Source: Clostridia bacterium | Lineage (GTDB): Bacteria; Bacillota; Clostridia; UBA1212; UBA1255 | Length of the DNA stretch: 64,000 nt | Assembly (NCBI GenBank): GCA_016287565.1 | Contig: JAEFAM010000006.1 | Span: 1 to 64,000, forward strand | Direction of reading: 5' to 3' | Shown here: positions 55,605 to 64,000 of the stretch, piece after piece | Layout: each line of letters begins with the position of its first letter | How positions within the stretch are numbered: position 1 is the first letter of the stretch | The notes under the pieces: model-generated | Told to the model about the DNA's origin: nothing | Database searches by the model: none | What the model saw: the letters and a program-made list of their open reading frames with translations, nothing else | Program-made: the position numbers and the translations under genes

Positions 55605-55985
55605 ATGGGAAAATTCGTAGTTAAACCGACAGCAAAGGGCTTCAGATTCAATCTTAAAGCCGGCAACGGTGAGATCATTGCCACTTCTCAGATCTATGCC
55701 AGCCTGAGAACCTGCAAAGCGGGCGTCGAATCCGTCAGAAGAAATGCCATCAAAGCCAACCTCGAGGACCAGACCGTTGAGGATTACGCAAAGGCTAAAC
55801 ACCCCAAATTCGAGGTTTATGTTGACAAGGCCGGCGAGTATCGCTTCCGCCTTAAAGCTTCCAACGGCGAGAACATCTGCGCTTCCGAAGGCTACAAGGC
55901 CAAGACGTCCTGCCTGAACGGCATCGAGTCCGTCAGGAAGAACGCTCCCGAGGCTGACGTCGTCGTCGAGGAGAAAGCTGACTGA
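55605..55985 (+). CDS. YegP/DUF1508-type protein with two repeats
   Basis: The 126-residue protein consists of two DUF1508 (UPF0339) repeats: FRFNLKAGNGEIIATSQ...CKAGVESVRRNA and YRFRLKASNGENICASEGY...CLNGIESVRKNA. Each has the family's GxFrFxLkAxNgexI and GIeSVrknA motifs. Such small basic-acidic proteins are often abundant and stress-linked; biochemical function is unknown. It is a single-gene unit with a strong promoter, ribosome site and terminator, suggesting high expression. Confidence 0.92.
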   Translation: MGKFVVKPTAKGFRFNLKAGNGEIIATSQIYASLRTCKAGVESVRRNAIKANLEDQTVEDYAKAKHPKFEVYVDKAGEYRFRLKASNGENICASEGYKAKTSCLNGIESVRKNAPEADVVVEEKAD

Positions 55986-56027
55986 TACGGTACTCCGCGG
56001 TAACCGCGGATAAAAGCGAAACAAAAA

Positions 56028-56064
56028 AGCGGGCTGATGAGAATATTGTCAGCCTGCTTTTTTT
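56028..56064 (+). terminator. Terminator of the YegP-like gene
   Basis: AGCGGGCTGA and TCAGCCTGCT pair (one G-T), followed by a run of seven T residues. Confidence 0.88.
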
Positions 56065-56079
56065 GTTTGGCTGACAACG

Positions 56080-56280
56080 ATGAGTGCTGCGCACATGATG
56101 CTTGCCCTGACGGGCAAATGATGCGTGCTGCGCACATGACGCTGCCCTTCGGGCAAATGATGCGTGCGTTGCACACGATGCCGTTCGCTTTGCTCACTTA
56201 TTAAGGAAATATCATCATTGTTCCACAATTAGTCCCGCAGGGACGACATCATTAGCGCAGCGACATCATTTGGCTCCGGC
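56080..56280. repeat. Third hairpin-mosaic array (ATGATG linkers)
   Basis: Small hairpins GTGCTGCGCAC, TGCCCTGACGGGCA, TGCCCTTCGGGCA and GTGCGTTGCAC are joined by AAATGATGC. Past the middle (~56210) the linker appears reversed as GACATCATT, next to GTCCCGCAGGGAC. No gene is seen between 55986 and 56440. Confidence 0.75.
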
Positions 56281-56297
56281 CTTTGGCAAAAAACCGA

Positions 56298-56326
56298 TTG
56301 ACACGGAACGGCCCGGAATATAATAT
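56298..56326 (+). promoter_or_regulatory. Promoter of the sugar catabolic operon
   Basis: TTGACA at 56298-56303 with TATAAT 15 bases later (56319) or TAATAT at 17 bases (56321-56326). ATG 56441 has a GGAGGG site. Confidence 0.6.
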
Positions 56327-56440
56327 TTTTATAGATCACACGCACACGGGCCGGATGCGGTCCGCTAACAGACAGTTGACAGATCGCCCGGTCTGCAAAG
56401 GCGCATTGCCCGCGGGGCCGGACACTTGGAGGGTTTAAAA

Positions 56441-57844
56441 ATGGCAAGAAAACTTACTTTCGCGCTGGCTTTCGGAAACCGCGGCTTCATGCCCGGAGAA
56501 TTGATCTACGGCGCCCGGGACGATATGGTGAAAGCGGTCACCGACGCCGGGTACGACTATATCATAATGGACAAAGAACTGACCCGCTACGGAGCCGTGG
56601 AGACCAGGGACGAGGGCAGGCTCTACGCTAAATGGCTGAAGAGCCACGAAGGGGAGTACGACGGAGTCATATTCTCGATGCCAATATTCGCCGATGAAAA
56701 CGGGGCGGTGACCGCCCTTCAGGACGCGGGCGTTCCCATATTTATGCAGGCGTATCCCGACGAGATAGGCAAGATGGATTTCGCACACAGGCGCGACGCA
56801 TATTGCGGCAAATTCTCCGTCACCGACGTGTTCACCCAGTACGGAGTGCCTTTCACCGTGATGAAGCCACACGCCGTGCATCCGCTCTCTCCCAGATTCA
56901 GGGACAATCTCGACGACTTTGCCGCCGTTTGCCGGGTGGTCAACGGCATGAAGCGCTTTAACCTGGGCTGCATCGGCGCCAGGACGACGGCGTTCAAGAC
57001 CGTGCGCTTCGACGAGCTGGCAATGCAGAAATACGGCATCAACGTTGAATCTTTCGACCTTTCCGAAGTGTTCGACAAGATCGCGGCAATGAGGGACGAC
57101 GACCCGGCGGTGGCGGCGAAGATCGAGCGCCTTAAAGCGTACAGCGACTTCTCCCAGGTGCCGGAGATGAACATGCTAAACCTGGGCAAGCTGGCCGTGG
57201 TCGTTGACCGTTACATCGAAGAATACCACCTGGACGCCCTGGCGATACGCTGCTGGAACGAGATGGAAGCGCACCTCAGGATCTGCCCCTGCGTTATATT
57301 GTCCGAGCTCAACGACCGGGGCATCGCGGCAAGCTGCGAGATCGACATGTGCTCCGCCATCACGATGAGGGCGCTGAACCTTGCCACGGAAAAGCCCGCG
57401 GCGGTGCTGGACTGGAACAACAATTACGGCGACGACGACAATAAAGTGATCCTCTTCCACTGCGGCCCCGTGGCCCAGGGACTGATGACCTGCAAGGGCA
57501 CCGTGACCAACCACAAGATGTTCGACAAGACGGATCCGGGCTCCGGCTGGGGCTGCAACGAAGGGCGCATCAGGCCAATGCCCATAACCATATCCAACTG
57601 CCAGACGAAAGACGGAAAGATCGTAATTTACGCTTCGGAAGCCAGGTTTACGGACGATCCAATAGAGGACGGGTTCTTCGGCTGCGCCGGTGTGGCGGAA
57701 GTGCCGGAGCTCCAGGACAAGCTGGTCAGGCTTGCGAGGGGCGGCTTCAAGCATCACACTACTATTGGCGAAGGCCACGTGAAAGATATCCTTAAAGAGG
57801 CCTTTACCACGTACCTGCATTACGACTGGGTGGAGATCGACTGA
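56441..57844 (+). CDS. L-fucose/L-arabinose isomerase-like sugar isomerase
   Basis: The 467-residue protein resembles the FucI/AraA-type fold: an N-terminal Rossmann-like region (YDGVIFSMPIFADENGAVTALQDAGVPIFM), LGCIGARTTAFKTVRFDELAMQKYGINVE, and a C-terminal metal-site region with CWNEMEAHLRICPCVILSELND, DWNNNYGDDDNKVILFHCGPV and GFKHHTTIGEGHV. It probably converts an aldose to a ketose. ATG 56441 is chosen over the TTG at 56426. Its stop overlaps the kinase start (TGATG), so they act in sequence. Exact sugar unknown. Confidence 0.78.
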   Translation: MARKLTFALAFGNRGFMPGELIYGARDDMVKAVTDAGYDYIIMDKELTRYGAVETRDEGRLYAKWLKSHEGEYDGVIFSMPIFADENGAVTALQDAGVPIFMQAYPDEIGKMDFAHRRDAYCGKFSVTDVFTQYGVPFTVMKPHAVHPLSPRFRDNLDDFAAVCRVVNGMKRFNLGCIGARTTAFKTVRFDELAMQKYGINVESFDLSEVFDKIAAMRDDDPAVAAKIERLKAYSDFSQVPEMNMLNLGKLAVVVDRYIEEYHLDALAIRCWNEMEAHLRICPCVILSELNDRGIAASCEIDMCSAITMRALNLATEKPAAVLDWNNNYGDDDNKVILFHCGPVAQGLMTCKGTVTNHKMFDKTDPGSGWGCNEGRIRPMPITISNCQTKDGKIVIYASEARFTDDPIEDGFFGCAGVAEVPELQDKLVRLARGGFKHHTTIGEGHVKDILKEAFTTYLHYDWVEID

Positions 57845-59313
57845 TGAAGATCGGAGGACTTGACATAGGGACCACCGGCTGCAAACTGACGGTGTTCGAC
57901 GAAAAGGGAAGGGAACTGGGGAAAGCCTACCGGGATTATCCGGCCAGGCGCCTCGAGAGCGGACACGAGCTTGACGCGGGATGCCTTATAGAAGGCGTGT
58001 TCGAGGTGATCAGGGAGATAGCGGCCCTGCATCCGGATATGGGCGCCATAGGAGTCACCAGTTTCGGAGAGACTTTCGTTATGACTGACGAGGCGGGGAG
58101 ACCGCTTCACACGGCTATGCTGTATACGGATCCCAGGGGCGCCGAGGAGGTCGCGGAACTCAGCGAAAAGCTGGGCGCCGGACGCATCGTAAAGATCACC
58201 GGCCTGGCCCCTCACGAGATGTATTCCGTCGGAAAACTTATGTGGATTAAACGTCACCAGCCGGAGCTTTTCGCTGCTGCCAGGCGGATCCTGCTGATGG
58301 AGGACTATGCCGTCTGGAGCCTTACGGGCAATGCCCAGATCGATTATTCGCTGGCCACCCGCACGATGGCTTTCGATATCAACACTCTTACATGGAGCAG
58401 GGAGATCTTCGACGCGGCGGGTATCGATCTGTCGCTGATGAGCAGGCTCGTGCCCACGGGTACGGTGGCCGGGAAGATCACTGCGGAAGTGGCGGAGCGC
58501 ACCGGGCTTTGCAAAGATTGCGTGGTGGTGTCCGTGAGCCACGACCAGGTGGCGGCGGCCGCGGGAGCCGGAGTTTTCGACGGAGAGATAGCGGTTGACG
58601 GAGCGGGAACGGTGCAGTGCCTGACGCCTGTGTACGACAGCCTTCCGGACGTGGAAGTGATGGCAAAAGGGTACTTCTCAGTTGTACCGTACGTCGTCCC
58701 GGGCAAGTACGCGGCGTACGCTTTTTCATACACGGGCGGCGCGCTGATAAAGTGGTGCGTTGACAATCTCGGGGGCGGCAGGGGCAATGCCGAACTGGAG
58801 CAGGCGTACGGCAAGGACGGACCCACGGGGCTGCTGGTATTGCCCCACTTCGCCGGAGCGGCAACTCCTTATATGGATACCGGGTCCCGGGGCGCCATAC
58901 TGGGGCTGACCACGGAGACCACGGCGCCGGAGATCTACCGGGCCTGCATGGAGGGCGTGGCTTACGAGATGAGGCTGAACTACGAGGCGCTGGCGGATTC
59001 GGGCATCCGGTTCACGCGGATACGGGCCACCGGAGGAGGCGCCAGGTCGAAGGTCTGGATGCAGATGAAAGCTGACGTGCTCAATATGCCCGTAACGGCG
59101 CTCAAGACCTCCGACGCGGGGACCGTGGGTTCGGCAATGCTCACCGGCGCCGCCATAGGCGTCTTTAAAGACCTGGAAGAAGCAGCCGGACTTATGGTCA
59201 AGGAGACGGAGACTTTCCTGCCGCGGCAGGAGATGCACGACAAATATATGAAGATATATAAGCGCTACAAAGAAGTGTACAGAGCCGTGAGACCGCTGAT
59301 GGACGCGGAATGA
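57844..59313 (+). CDS. FGGY-family carbohydrate kinase
   Basis: A 489-residue FGGY kinase (xylulokinase/fuculokinase-like). The phosphate loop GGLDIGTTGCKLTVFD is at the N-terminus, the catalytic Asp is 234 in SHDQVAAAAGAGVF, VDGAGTVQCL and FSYTGGALIKW follow, and the C-terminal ATP site is RATGGGARSKVWMQMKAD with DAGTVGSAM. It phosphorylates the ketose made by the isomerase before aldol cleavage. Translationally coupled to the isomerase and 66 bases ahead of the aldolase. Confidence 0.9.
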   Translation: MKIGGLDIGTTGCKLTVFDEKGRELGKAYRDYPARRLESGHELDAGCLIEGVFEVIREIAALHPDMGAIGVTSFGETFVMTDEAGRPLHTAMLYTDPRGAEEVAELSEKLGAGRIVKITGLAPHEMYSVGKLMWIKRHQPELFAAARRILLMEDYAVWSLTGNAQIDYSLATRTMAFDINTLTWSREIFDAAGIDLSLMSRLVPTGTVAGKITAEVAERTGLCKDCVVVSVSHDQVAAAAGAGVFDGEIAVDGAGTVQCLTPVYDSLPDVEVMAKGYFSVVPYVVPGKYAAYAFSYTGGALIKWCVDNLGGGRGNAELEQAYGKDGPTGLLVLPHFAGAATPYMDTGSRGAILGLTTETTAPEIYRACMEGVAYEMRLNYEALADSGIRFTRIRATGGGARSKVWMQMKADVLNMPVTALKTSDAGTVGSAMLTGAAIGVFKDLEEAAGLMVKETETFLPRQEMHDKYMKIYKRYKEVYRAVRPLMDAE

Positions 59314-59379
59314 AGCGCTGCCGGAACGGAAAACAGAGAAGCGAAAAACGGAAACAGAGATGAAAAGAGGAGATAAAAC

Positions 59380-60216
59380 ATGCTTGCCAGCCTTACGGAA
59401 ATACTTAAGATAGCGGAAGAGAGAAACATAGCCGTCGGCTCCTTCAACACTCCCAACCTGGAGAGCCTTGAAGCGGTGCTGAACGCGGCGGAAAAGCTGA
59501 ACGTTCCCGTCATAGTCATGCACGCACAGGTCCACGAATACGCGGCGCCTCTGGCGGTCATAGGGCCCGTAATGGTCGTGGCTGCCAAAGCGGCGAAAGT
59601 GCCCGTATGCGTGCAGCTGGACCACGGAGTCGAAGTTGACTACGCCGAGGCTGCGCTGAAACTCGGCTTCACCGGCATCATGTACGACGGAAGCCTGCTG
59701 CCCTACGAAGAAAACCTTGCCAACACCAGAAAAGTGGTGAAGATGGCGGCGGAATTCGGTGCGGGAGTCGAGGCAGAACTTGGTTCGCTTCCGTCCCGCG
59801 AAGGCAGCGCCTCCGCAGCCGTAGGCCCCGTCTACACCGACCCGGAAGAAGCGGTGGCTTTCTGCAGGGAGACAGGCATAGACGCCTTCGCCCCCTCTTT
59901 CGGCACCGCCCACGGCATATATAAATCGACCCCCAAACTGGACCTCGACAGGGTAAAGGTCATAGCCCAAAAGACCGGGCTTCCGCTGGTCATGCACGGC
60001 GGCAGCGGCGTCAGCACGGAAGACTACCGCACAGCCATCCGCAACGGCATCAGAAAGATCAACTATTACAGCTATATGTCGAGGGCCGGTGTGCGCGCCG
60101 CCAGGGAAATGCTGGACAGCCAGGACGTGACCTTCTTCCACGATCTGGCGTTGACGGCGCAGCTGGCAATGCAGGAGGACGCCGAACGGGCGATCAGGAT
60201 ATTCACGGGAGAGTGA
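59380..60216 (+). CDS. Class II (zinc) fructose/tagatose-bisphosphate aldolase family
   Basis: A 278-residue class II aldolase of the FbaA/GatY/IolJ group. Seen are the start AVGSFNTPNLESLEAVL, zinc His in VQLDHG (81-83), GIMYDGSLLPYEENL, GAGVEAELGSLPSREG, SFGTAHGIYKSTPKLD, and LPLVMHGGSGVSTEDY followed by NGIRKINYYSYMS, all metal or phosphate ligands. Fuculose- or rhamnulose-1-phosphate pathways usually use the unrelated AraD-type aldolase, so the substrate here may be a different ketose phosphate. GAGGAG precedes the ATG. Confidence 0.9.
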   Translation: MLASLTEILKIAEERNIAVGSFNTPNLESLEAVLNAAEKLNVPVIVMHAQVHEYAAPLAVIGPVMVVAAKAAKVPVCVQLDHGVEVDYAEAALKLGFTGIMYDGSLLPYEENLANTRKVVKMAAEFGAGVEAELGSLPSREGSASAAVGPVYTDPEEAVAFCRETGIDAFAPSFGTAHGIYKSTPKLDLDRVKVIAQKTGLPLVMHGGSGVSTEDYRTAIRNGIRKINYYSYMSRAGVRAAREMLDSQDVTFFHDLALTAQLAMQEDAERAIRIFTGE

Positions 60217-60236
60217 TCCTCTCCGGGATCGACGCC

Positions 60237-60278
60237 CCGGCCGGCCGGTACCGTTCGCGCGGCCGGCCGGTCTTTTAT
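60237..60278 (+). terminator. Terminator of the sugar operon
   Basis: CCGGCCGGCC (60237-60246) pairs with GGCCGGCCGG (60261-60270), followed by TCTTTTATTT. Confidence 0.75.
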
Positions 60279-60291
60279 TTCCGCGGACAAT

Positions 60292-61059
60292 GTGGTAGAA
60301 TACGCTCGACAGCTTATTGCCACGGGGGACGGTTCTGCTTTGGAAAGTTTTAACGGCATTGTAATTGAAGACGATCAGACCGTTGACCAGCGGATCGACG
60401 TGCGCAATTTACAGGTGTACGGCAGGGCCGTGTTCCGCGAGGAAGTGGAGGCCGACGAGATCGAAGTGTTCGGCAGCGCCAGGTTCAGGAGTTTTCTAAG
60501 CTGCGACAGGCTCAGCGTGTACGGTGAAGGAGTCGTGCTGGACGGATTGCTGGCGGAATCGGTGAAAGTCGACGGCACGCTGAACGTTTCGGGCAGGTTC
60601 CGGGCGGACGTGGTGGTCGTTGACGGCGCCATGAACATGTCGGGGAAGTACTCGGGAGCCAGGCTGCTTATAAGGAGCAGAGGCAGGCTTGATGCGTCTT
60701 CCGCGATAAAGGCAGAACGTTTGAACGTAAACGGCGTCATATATACGGGAGCGGTATTTTCGGGGGAGAGCCTCGAGATACTTTCCTGCGAGCGGTCCGA
60801 GATCGCCAGGGTAAAAGTGCTGGACGCCTCCGTTAAATACAAGCCCAGGGGAGACGTGCCCGGGATAAAAGACGGAGAGTTCCTGCTGTCGTCGTACTTT
60901 ATGGAGGCGCAGAACGCCAGGCTGGAGTACGTTGCCGTCGACACGCTGGAATGCGAGAACGCCTATATAGGCCCCGGGTGCAGGATCGGAGAACTGACGT
61001 ACAGGAACGAGATCGAGATAGATAAGCAATCGGTTGTTGAGAGGTTGTACAGGATATGA
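60292..61059 (+). CDS. Bactofilin-like polymer-forming protein
   Basis: The frame opens at GTG 60292, but TTG 60340 behind GGGGGA is an equal candidate, because TAGAAT at 60296 may be the -10 box. The ~240-255 residue protein is a right-handed beta-helix: short repeated strands such as LQVYGRAVF, IEVFGSARF, LSVYGEGVV, VKVDGTLNVSGRF and VVVDGAMNMSGKYSGARL, the pattern of bactofilins and polymer-forming cytoskeletal proteins. It has no membrane segment. It overlaps the next gene by ATGA, so it works with the GT-C protein, perhaps positioning glycan synthesis. Confidence 0.72.
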   Translation: MVEYARQLIATGDGSALESFNGIVIEDDQTVDQRIDVRNLQVYGRAVFREEVEADEIEVFGSARFRSFLSCDRLSVYGEGVVLDGLLAESVKVDGTLNVSGRFRADVVVVDGAMNMSGKYSGARLLIRSRGRLDASSAIKAERLNVNGVIYTGAVFSGESLEILSCERSEIARVKVLDASVKYKPRGDVPGIKDGEFLLSSYFMEAQNARLEYVAVDTLECENAYIGPGCRIGELTYRNEIEIDKQSVVERLYRI

Positions 61060-63332
61060 TACCGGAAGAAAGATCCGATAAAGATAATAAAGAGGCCGCG
61101 GAAAGCAGGTCCGGCGAGATAAAAAAGGAGCCGGGCGTCGCAGCTTTTATAAAGAAGCACCGTACCGTCGCCATCGTCATCGCCGCGCTGCTGGTGCTGG
61201 CTATCGGCCTGAGCGTGTGTTTTACAGTGAAAAAAAGCGGCAGGGCAGGGTACAAACTGCTGCTGGAATGGGATTTCAGCGAAGGGCAGGGCGACTTTCT
61301 GACTGACGGCTACTATGCCGACAGGAGCGCCTTCTCGATCGTTCCCGAAGGCCCGGACGGCAGCAGCTGCGCCAAGATCGTCAGCGAAGGCGCCAACGAC
61401 GCCAGGTTCCGCGTAAAGATCGACGTCAAGCCCAATTCGTATTACAAGGTCACCGCAAAGGTCAAAACCGCAGGCGTGGATTCTCCGGGCAAAGCCGCCG
61501 GAGCCAACATTTCCGCGCTCTACTCCTACGACTATAAAGGCGGCCTGGTGGGGGACAACGACTGGACCGAGCTCACTGTCTACGGACTCACTTCCTCCGG
61601 CCAGACCAAGGCCGAGATCTGCTTCAGGCTCGGATTCTACAGCTGCGACACCAGCGGCACGGCCTGGTTCGACGACGTAAAGATCGAGCAGCTTTCGAAA
61701 CTTCCCTCCGGCGCCACCGCCGTTTCATTCGAAGAGACCATGCTGAACAATTCCAGCGGCAAGTCCTCCGGCGCCACCACCCAGAGCCAGACCGATCTGG
61801 TGAACCAGTACTACGACGGAATAAAGATAGGGCTGATCATCGTATCGGCCGCCTTCCTGTTCTTCGCCGTTATGTACCGGTACGGGGTGCTGAGAGACAA
61901 GGAAAAGCCGGCGGGCGTTGACGGCGCGGAGAAGGGCATGCGGACCGGCGCGGCGGTGATCGTGCTGCTGACCCTGGGACTGGTGCTGAGGCTCGTGGCC
62001 TCGGTGACGGCGCCGCAGTGCAGCATTGACGTGAACCTGTTCAGCAGCTGGGGAAAACATATAGTGGAAGACGGCATACCCAACTTCTACGCCAACGCCG
62101 CTTCGTACAGCCTCGATTATCCGCCCCTTTATATGTACTTCCTGTGGTTCAACACGCTGATCTCCAAGTGGCTGGGCCTCACGGGGACCGCTGGCCACGT
62201 AATGCTGATGAAGCTGCCGTCGATACTGGCGGATATAGGCATCGGCTGGGTCGTATACCGTATGGCCTCCAAGAGAGTAAGCAAGAACTGGACGATATTC
62301 TTCATCGCTCTGTGGGTGATGAATCCGCTGTCCATGCTGGATTCCGCCGCCTGGGGCCAGGTGGATTCCATCCTGGCGCTCCTCTGCCTGCTGATGGTCT
62401 GGTTCATCGTCAAAGACAAATTCATCCCGGCTTCCGTGATGCTGGGCCTGGCGATCATATTAAAACCCCAGGGCATCTTTATGGTGCCTATAATGGGCTA
62501 CGCTCTATTGCGCCGGTTCTTCAAAAAGAAAGACGAGCCCAAGGTACGCACCGTGCTGCTTTTGCTGAAATGCCTGCTGGTCTGCATCGGTACCGTCGTG
62601 GTGGTGGCGCTGCCCTTCGGGATCAAGATGGAACCCAACTTTATAGAGTGGCTGTTCAACCTCTACGTAGGCACCGCCAACGGCTACAAAGGTGCCACCG
62701 TCAACTCCTACAACTTCTACTACGTGATCAGGCAGAACTGGACTCCGGACGACGGCACGTTCCTGTTCGGCATGTCCTATTTCACCTTCGGAATGATAAT
62801 GATCGTGGTGACCTGCATAGGCGTCTGGGTCATGTACCAGTTCACTAAAAGGGAAGACGAATGGCTGCCCTTCCTGTACTCCTCTGTGCTCGTCTATATG
62901 GTAACGATGTTCGGGCCCCGCATGCACGAAAGATATTTCTTCCCGGCGGCGGTGCTGCTCCTGGCCGCGGTGGTATATTCGGGCAACAAGATCCTGCTCT
63001 GGATCTACGGCGTCCTCACCGGCGTCAATTTCATGTCGGTGCTTTCGGTGATGCTGGGCCTGGAGCTGGGAGGCGCCCTTAAAAACGCGGGAGCCACGCA
63101 GGACCTGTACGGCAAGTTTTACTGGGCCGCCCAGGAGACTCACCGTAGAGTCATCGCATGGATAAATCTGGCCTGCTGCCTGGCGCTGCTGGCCGCGGCA
63201 ATACTGATCTCGATAAACGTCATTAAAGCCGGAGACAAGCGGCTTCGCTTCGGCGCAGCGGAAGGCGGCGCGGAAGAAGGCGCGGATGACGGCGCTGATG
63301 ACAGATCGGAGGACAATGCGGATGAAAACTGA
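61056..63332 (+). CDS. GT-C mannosyltransferase-like membrane protein with carbohydrate-binding domain
   Basis: The 758-residue protein has a cytoplasmic tail, a TM helix near 39-61, and an external beta-sandwich (~70-235: YYKVTAKVKTAGVD, AEICFRLGFYS, GTAWFDDVKIEQL) like CBM4/9. A GT-C core of about ten TM segments follows (~260-735): SIDVNLFSSWGKHIVEDGIP with the catalytic-type Asp in the first loop, LDYPPLYMYFLW, AAWGQVDSILALLCLL, AIILKPQGIFMVP and FGPRMHERYFFPA. The GQVD and MHERY motifs are characteristic of this DUF2029/PMT-like group. The fused binding domain is unusual. Coupled to the genes on both sides. Confidence 0.8.
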   Translation: MIPEERSDKDNKEAAESRSGEIKKEPGVAAFIKKHRTVAIVIAALLVLAIGLSVCFTVKKSGRAGYKLLLEWDFSEGQGDFLTDGYYADRSAFSIVPEGPDGSSCAKIVSEGANDARFRVKIDVKPNSYYKVTAKVKTAGVDSPGKAAGANISALYSYDYKGGLVGDNDWTELTVYGLTSSGQTKAEICFRLGFYSCDTSGTAWFDDVKIEQLSKLPSGATAVSFEETMLNNSSGKSSGATTQSQTDLVNQYYDGIKIGLIIVSAAFLFFAVMYRYGVLRDKEKPAGVDGAEKGMRTGAAVIVLLTLGLVLRLVASVTAPQCSIDVNLFSSWGKHIVEDGIPNFYANAASYSLDYPPLYMYFLWFNTLISKWLGLTGTAGHVMLMKLPSILADIGIGWVVYRMASKRVSKNWTIFFIALWVMNPLSMLDSAAWGQVDSILALLCLLMVWFIVKDKFIPASVMLGLAIILKPQGIFMVPIMGYALLRRFFKKKDEPKVRTVLLLLKCLLVCIGTVVVVALPFGIKMEPNFIEWLFNLYVGTANGYKGATVNSYNFYYVIRQNWTPDDGTFLFGMSYFTFGMIMIVVTCIGVWVMYQFTKREDEWLPFLYSSVLVYMVTMFGPRMHERYFFPAAVLLLAAVVYSGNKILLWIYGVLTGVNFMSVLSVMLGLELGGALKNAGATQDLYGKFYWAAQETHRRVIAWINLACCLALLAAAILISINVIKAGDKRLRFGAAEGGAEEGADDGADDRSEDNADEN

Positions 63333-64000
63333 AAAAAGCAATAAGAAGACCATATTGAAGATACTGCCGGTGATCGCCGCCGCCATGCTGATCTGCATAC
63401 TGTTTACGGGATGCGGCACGGCATTCAAGAACGACTCCTTCGAGAAAGGCTCCGGAGAGAGGATCGACGGCTGGAGCATCAACAACTACGAGCGCTCCAT
63501 CGGCGACGAGACTTCCGGCGGAGTGACGATCAGCGAAGACGGCTACAGCGGCAGATGCGTAAAGATAAGCAACAACGTGCCCAACGACGTGCGCGTGTAT
63601 CAGAAAATTGCCCTTAAAGAGAACACTTACTATAAAGTCACCTGCATGGTCAAGATCGAAGGCGAGATCGACGAGGGCTTCTCCGAGGGCAACCGCGGCG
63701 CGGGCTTCAACATTTCCGCCATCCAGGTGTATCAGCGCACCACGGGCCTCTACACCACAAACGGTGAGTGGATGGAATACACGGCGTACGTGCAGACCGG
63801 CAAGAGCCAGAAGGACGCGGAACTGAGCATCGGCATCGGCGGCTACAGCGCCGAATCCAAAGGCGTGGCGTACCTCGACGAGGTCAGGATCACCAAGATC
63901 GACGCGTTGCCCGAGGGCGTTGGCGCCATCAGCATCCTGCGCAGCGATTCCTCCAGCTCCACCGAAAAGGGGCAGGAGGCCAATATATGGTTCAAGATAC
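63322..64000 (+). CDS. Lipoprotein with CBM4/9-like domain (cut by window end)
   Basis: ATG 63322, behind GGAGG, overlaps the end of the GT-C gene by 11 bases. The frame is open to the window end. Lipobox Cys is residue 31 (LFTGC). Residues ~45-200 form a carbohydrate-binding-like domain that is clearly homologous to the one in the previous gene (TYYKVTCMVKIEGEID, NISAIQVYQ, VAYLDEVRITKIDALPEGVGAIS). The rest is not visible. It probably continues as a longer cell-surface protein working with the GT-C enzyme. Confidence 0.8.
   Translation, partial: MKTEKSNKKTILKILPVIAAAMLICILFTGCGTAFKNDSFEKGSGERIDGWSINNYERSIGDETSGGVTISEDGYSGRCVKISNNVPNDVRVYQKIALKENTYYKVTCMVKIEGEIDEGFSEGNRGAGFNISAIQVYQRTTGLYTTNGEWMEYTAYVQTGKSQKDAELSIGIGGYSAESKGVAYLDEVRITKIDALPEGVGAISILRSDSSSSTEKGQEANIWFKI

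Overview
The window looks like a chromosomal piece of an uncultured, GC-rich Firmicute (Clostridia-like, probably from a gut or similar anaerobic community). Signs of this are strong TTGACA/TATAAT promoters with 17-18 bp spacers, GGAGG ribosome sites, many lipobox lipoproteins, FakA/FakB/PlsY lipid genes, a Crp/Fnr regulator, a methyl-THF/Etf gene set and a SEC-C-tailed SecA. No rRNA, CRISPR array, prophage or intact transposase was seen. The taxonomic placement is inference.

Layout. 1-926 is repeat DNA. 927-4542 carries a GH99-like lipoprotein and an unrecognised protein. 4543-5563 is again repeats. 5628-12009 is a forward operon: a small membrane protein, a GT-C-like membrane protein, SecA and a TPR/TM protein. 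A tRNA-Lys(CUU) follows, with extra copies of its 3' end. At about 13.56-27.08 kb lies a lower-GC accessory island that appears to interrupt a leucine-rich-repeat gene: a 5' stub is at 13482 and an LRR 3' stub ends at 27351. The island holds a frameshifted mobC relic, a DUF4143 ATPase with its own promoter, and a tight four-gene set (SNF2 helicase, Mod-like adenine methyltransferase, OLD-type ATPase/TOPRIM nuclease, Res-like helicase/nuclease). It ends with a stub resembling an ApeA N-terminus and some truncated tiny ORFs. This is the best candidate for an interesting defence system.

27.4-31 kb encodes a methylene-THF reductase, EtfBA and a methyl-THF:corrinoid methyltransferase, a one-carbon module. 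Next come a phosphohexomutase, Prs (reverse strand), and a FakB-FakA-PlsY operon that can activate fatty acids to acyl-phosphate and pass them to glycerol-3-phosphate. 38.6-41.6 kb has two paralogous solute-binding lipoproteins without permeases. 43-45.9 kb has a PT-rich surface protein, a ThuA-like protein and a lipoprotein. 45.97-49.5 kb is a reverse operon: Crp/Fnr regulator, binding protein, and a permease-ATPase fusion, driven by a strong promoter that carries an 18-bp palindrome. FtsH and a PfkB sugar kinase overlap at 50.1-53.2 kb. A beta-propeller lipoprotein, a YegP-like protein, a sugar isomerase-kinase-aldolase operon, and a bactofilin-like/GT-C/lipoprotein operon (cut by the window end) complete the window.

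A striking genome-wide feature is the intergenic repeats. Chains of small GC-rich hairpins are joined by nearly constant linkers (AGTGATATT, AGCTAAATT, or ATGATG). The linkers flip orientation in the middle of each array, often around a core of ~80-bp units. Copies at 1-790 and 41600-43030 share this plan. A second composite repeat occurs in inverted orientation at ~38.1-38.4 and ~49.7-50.1 kb.
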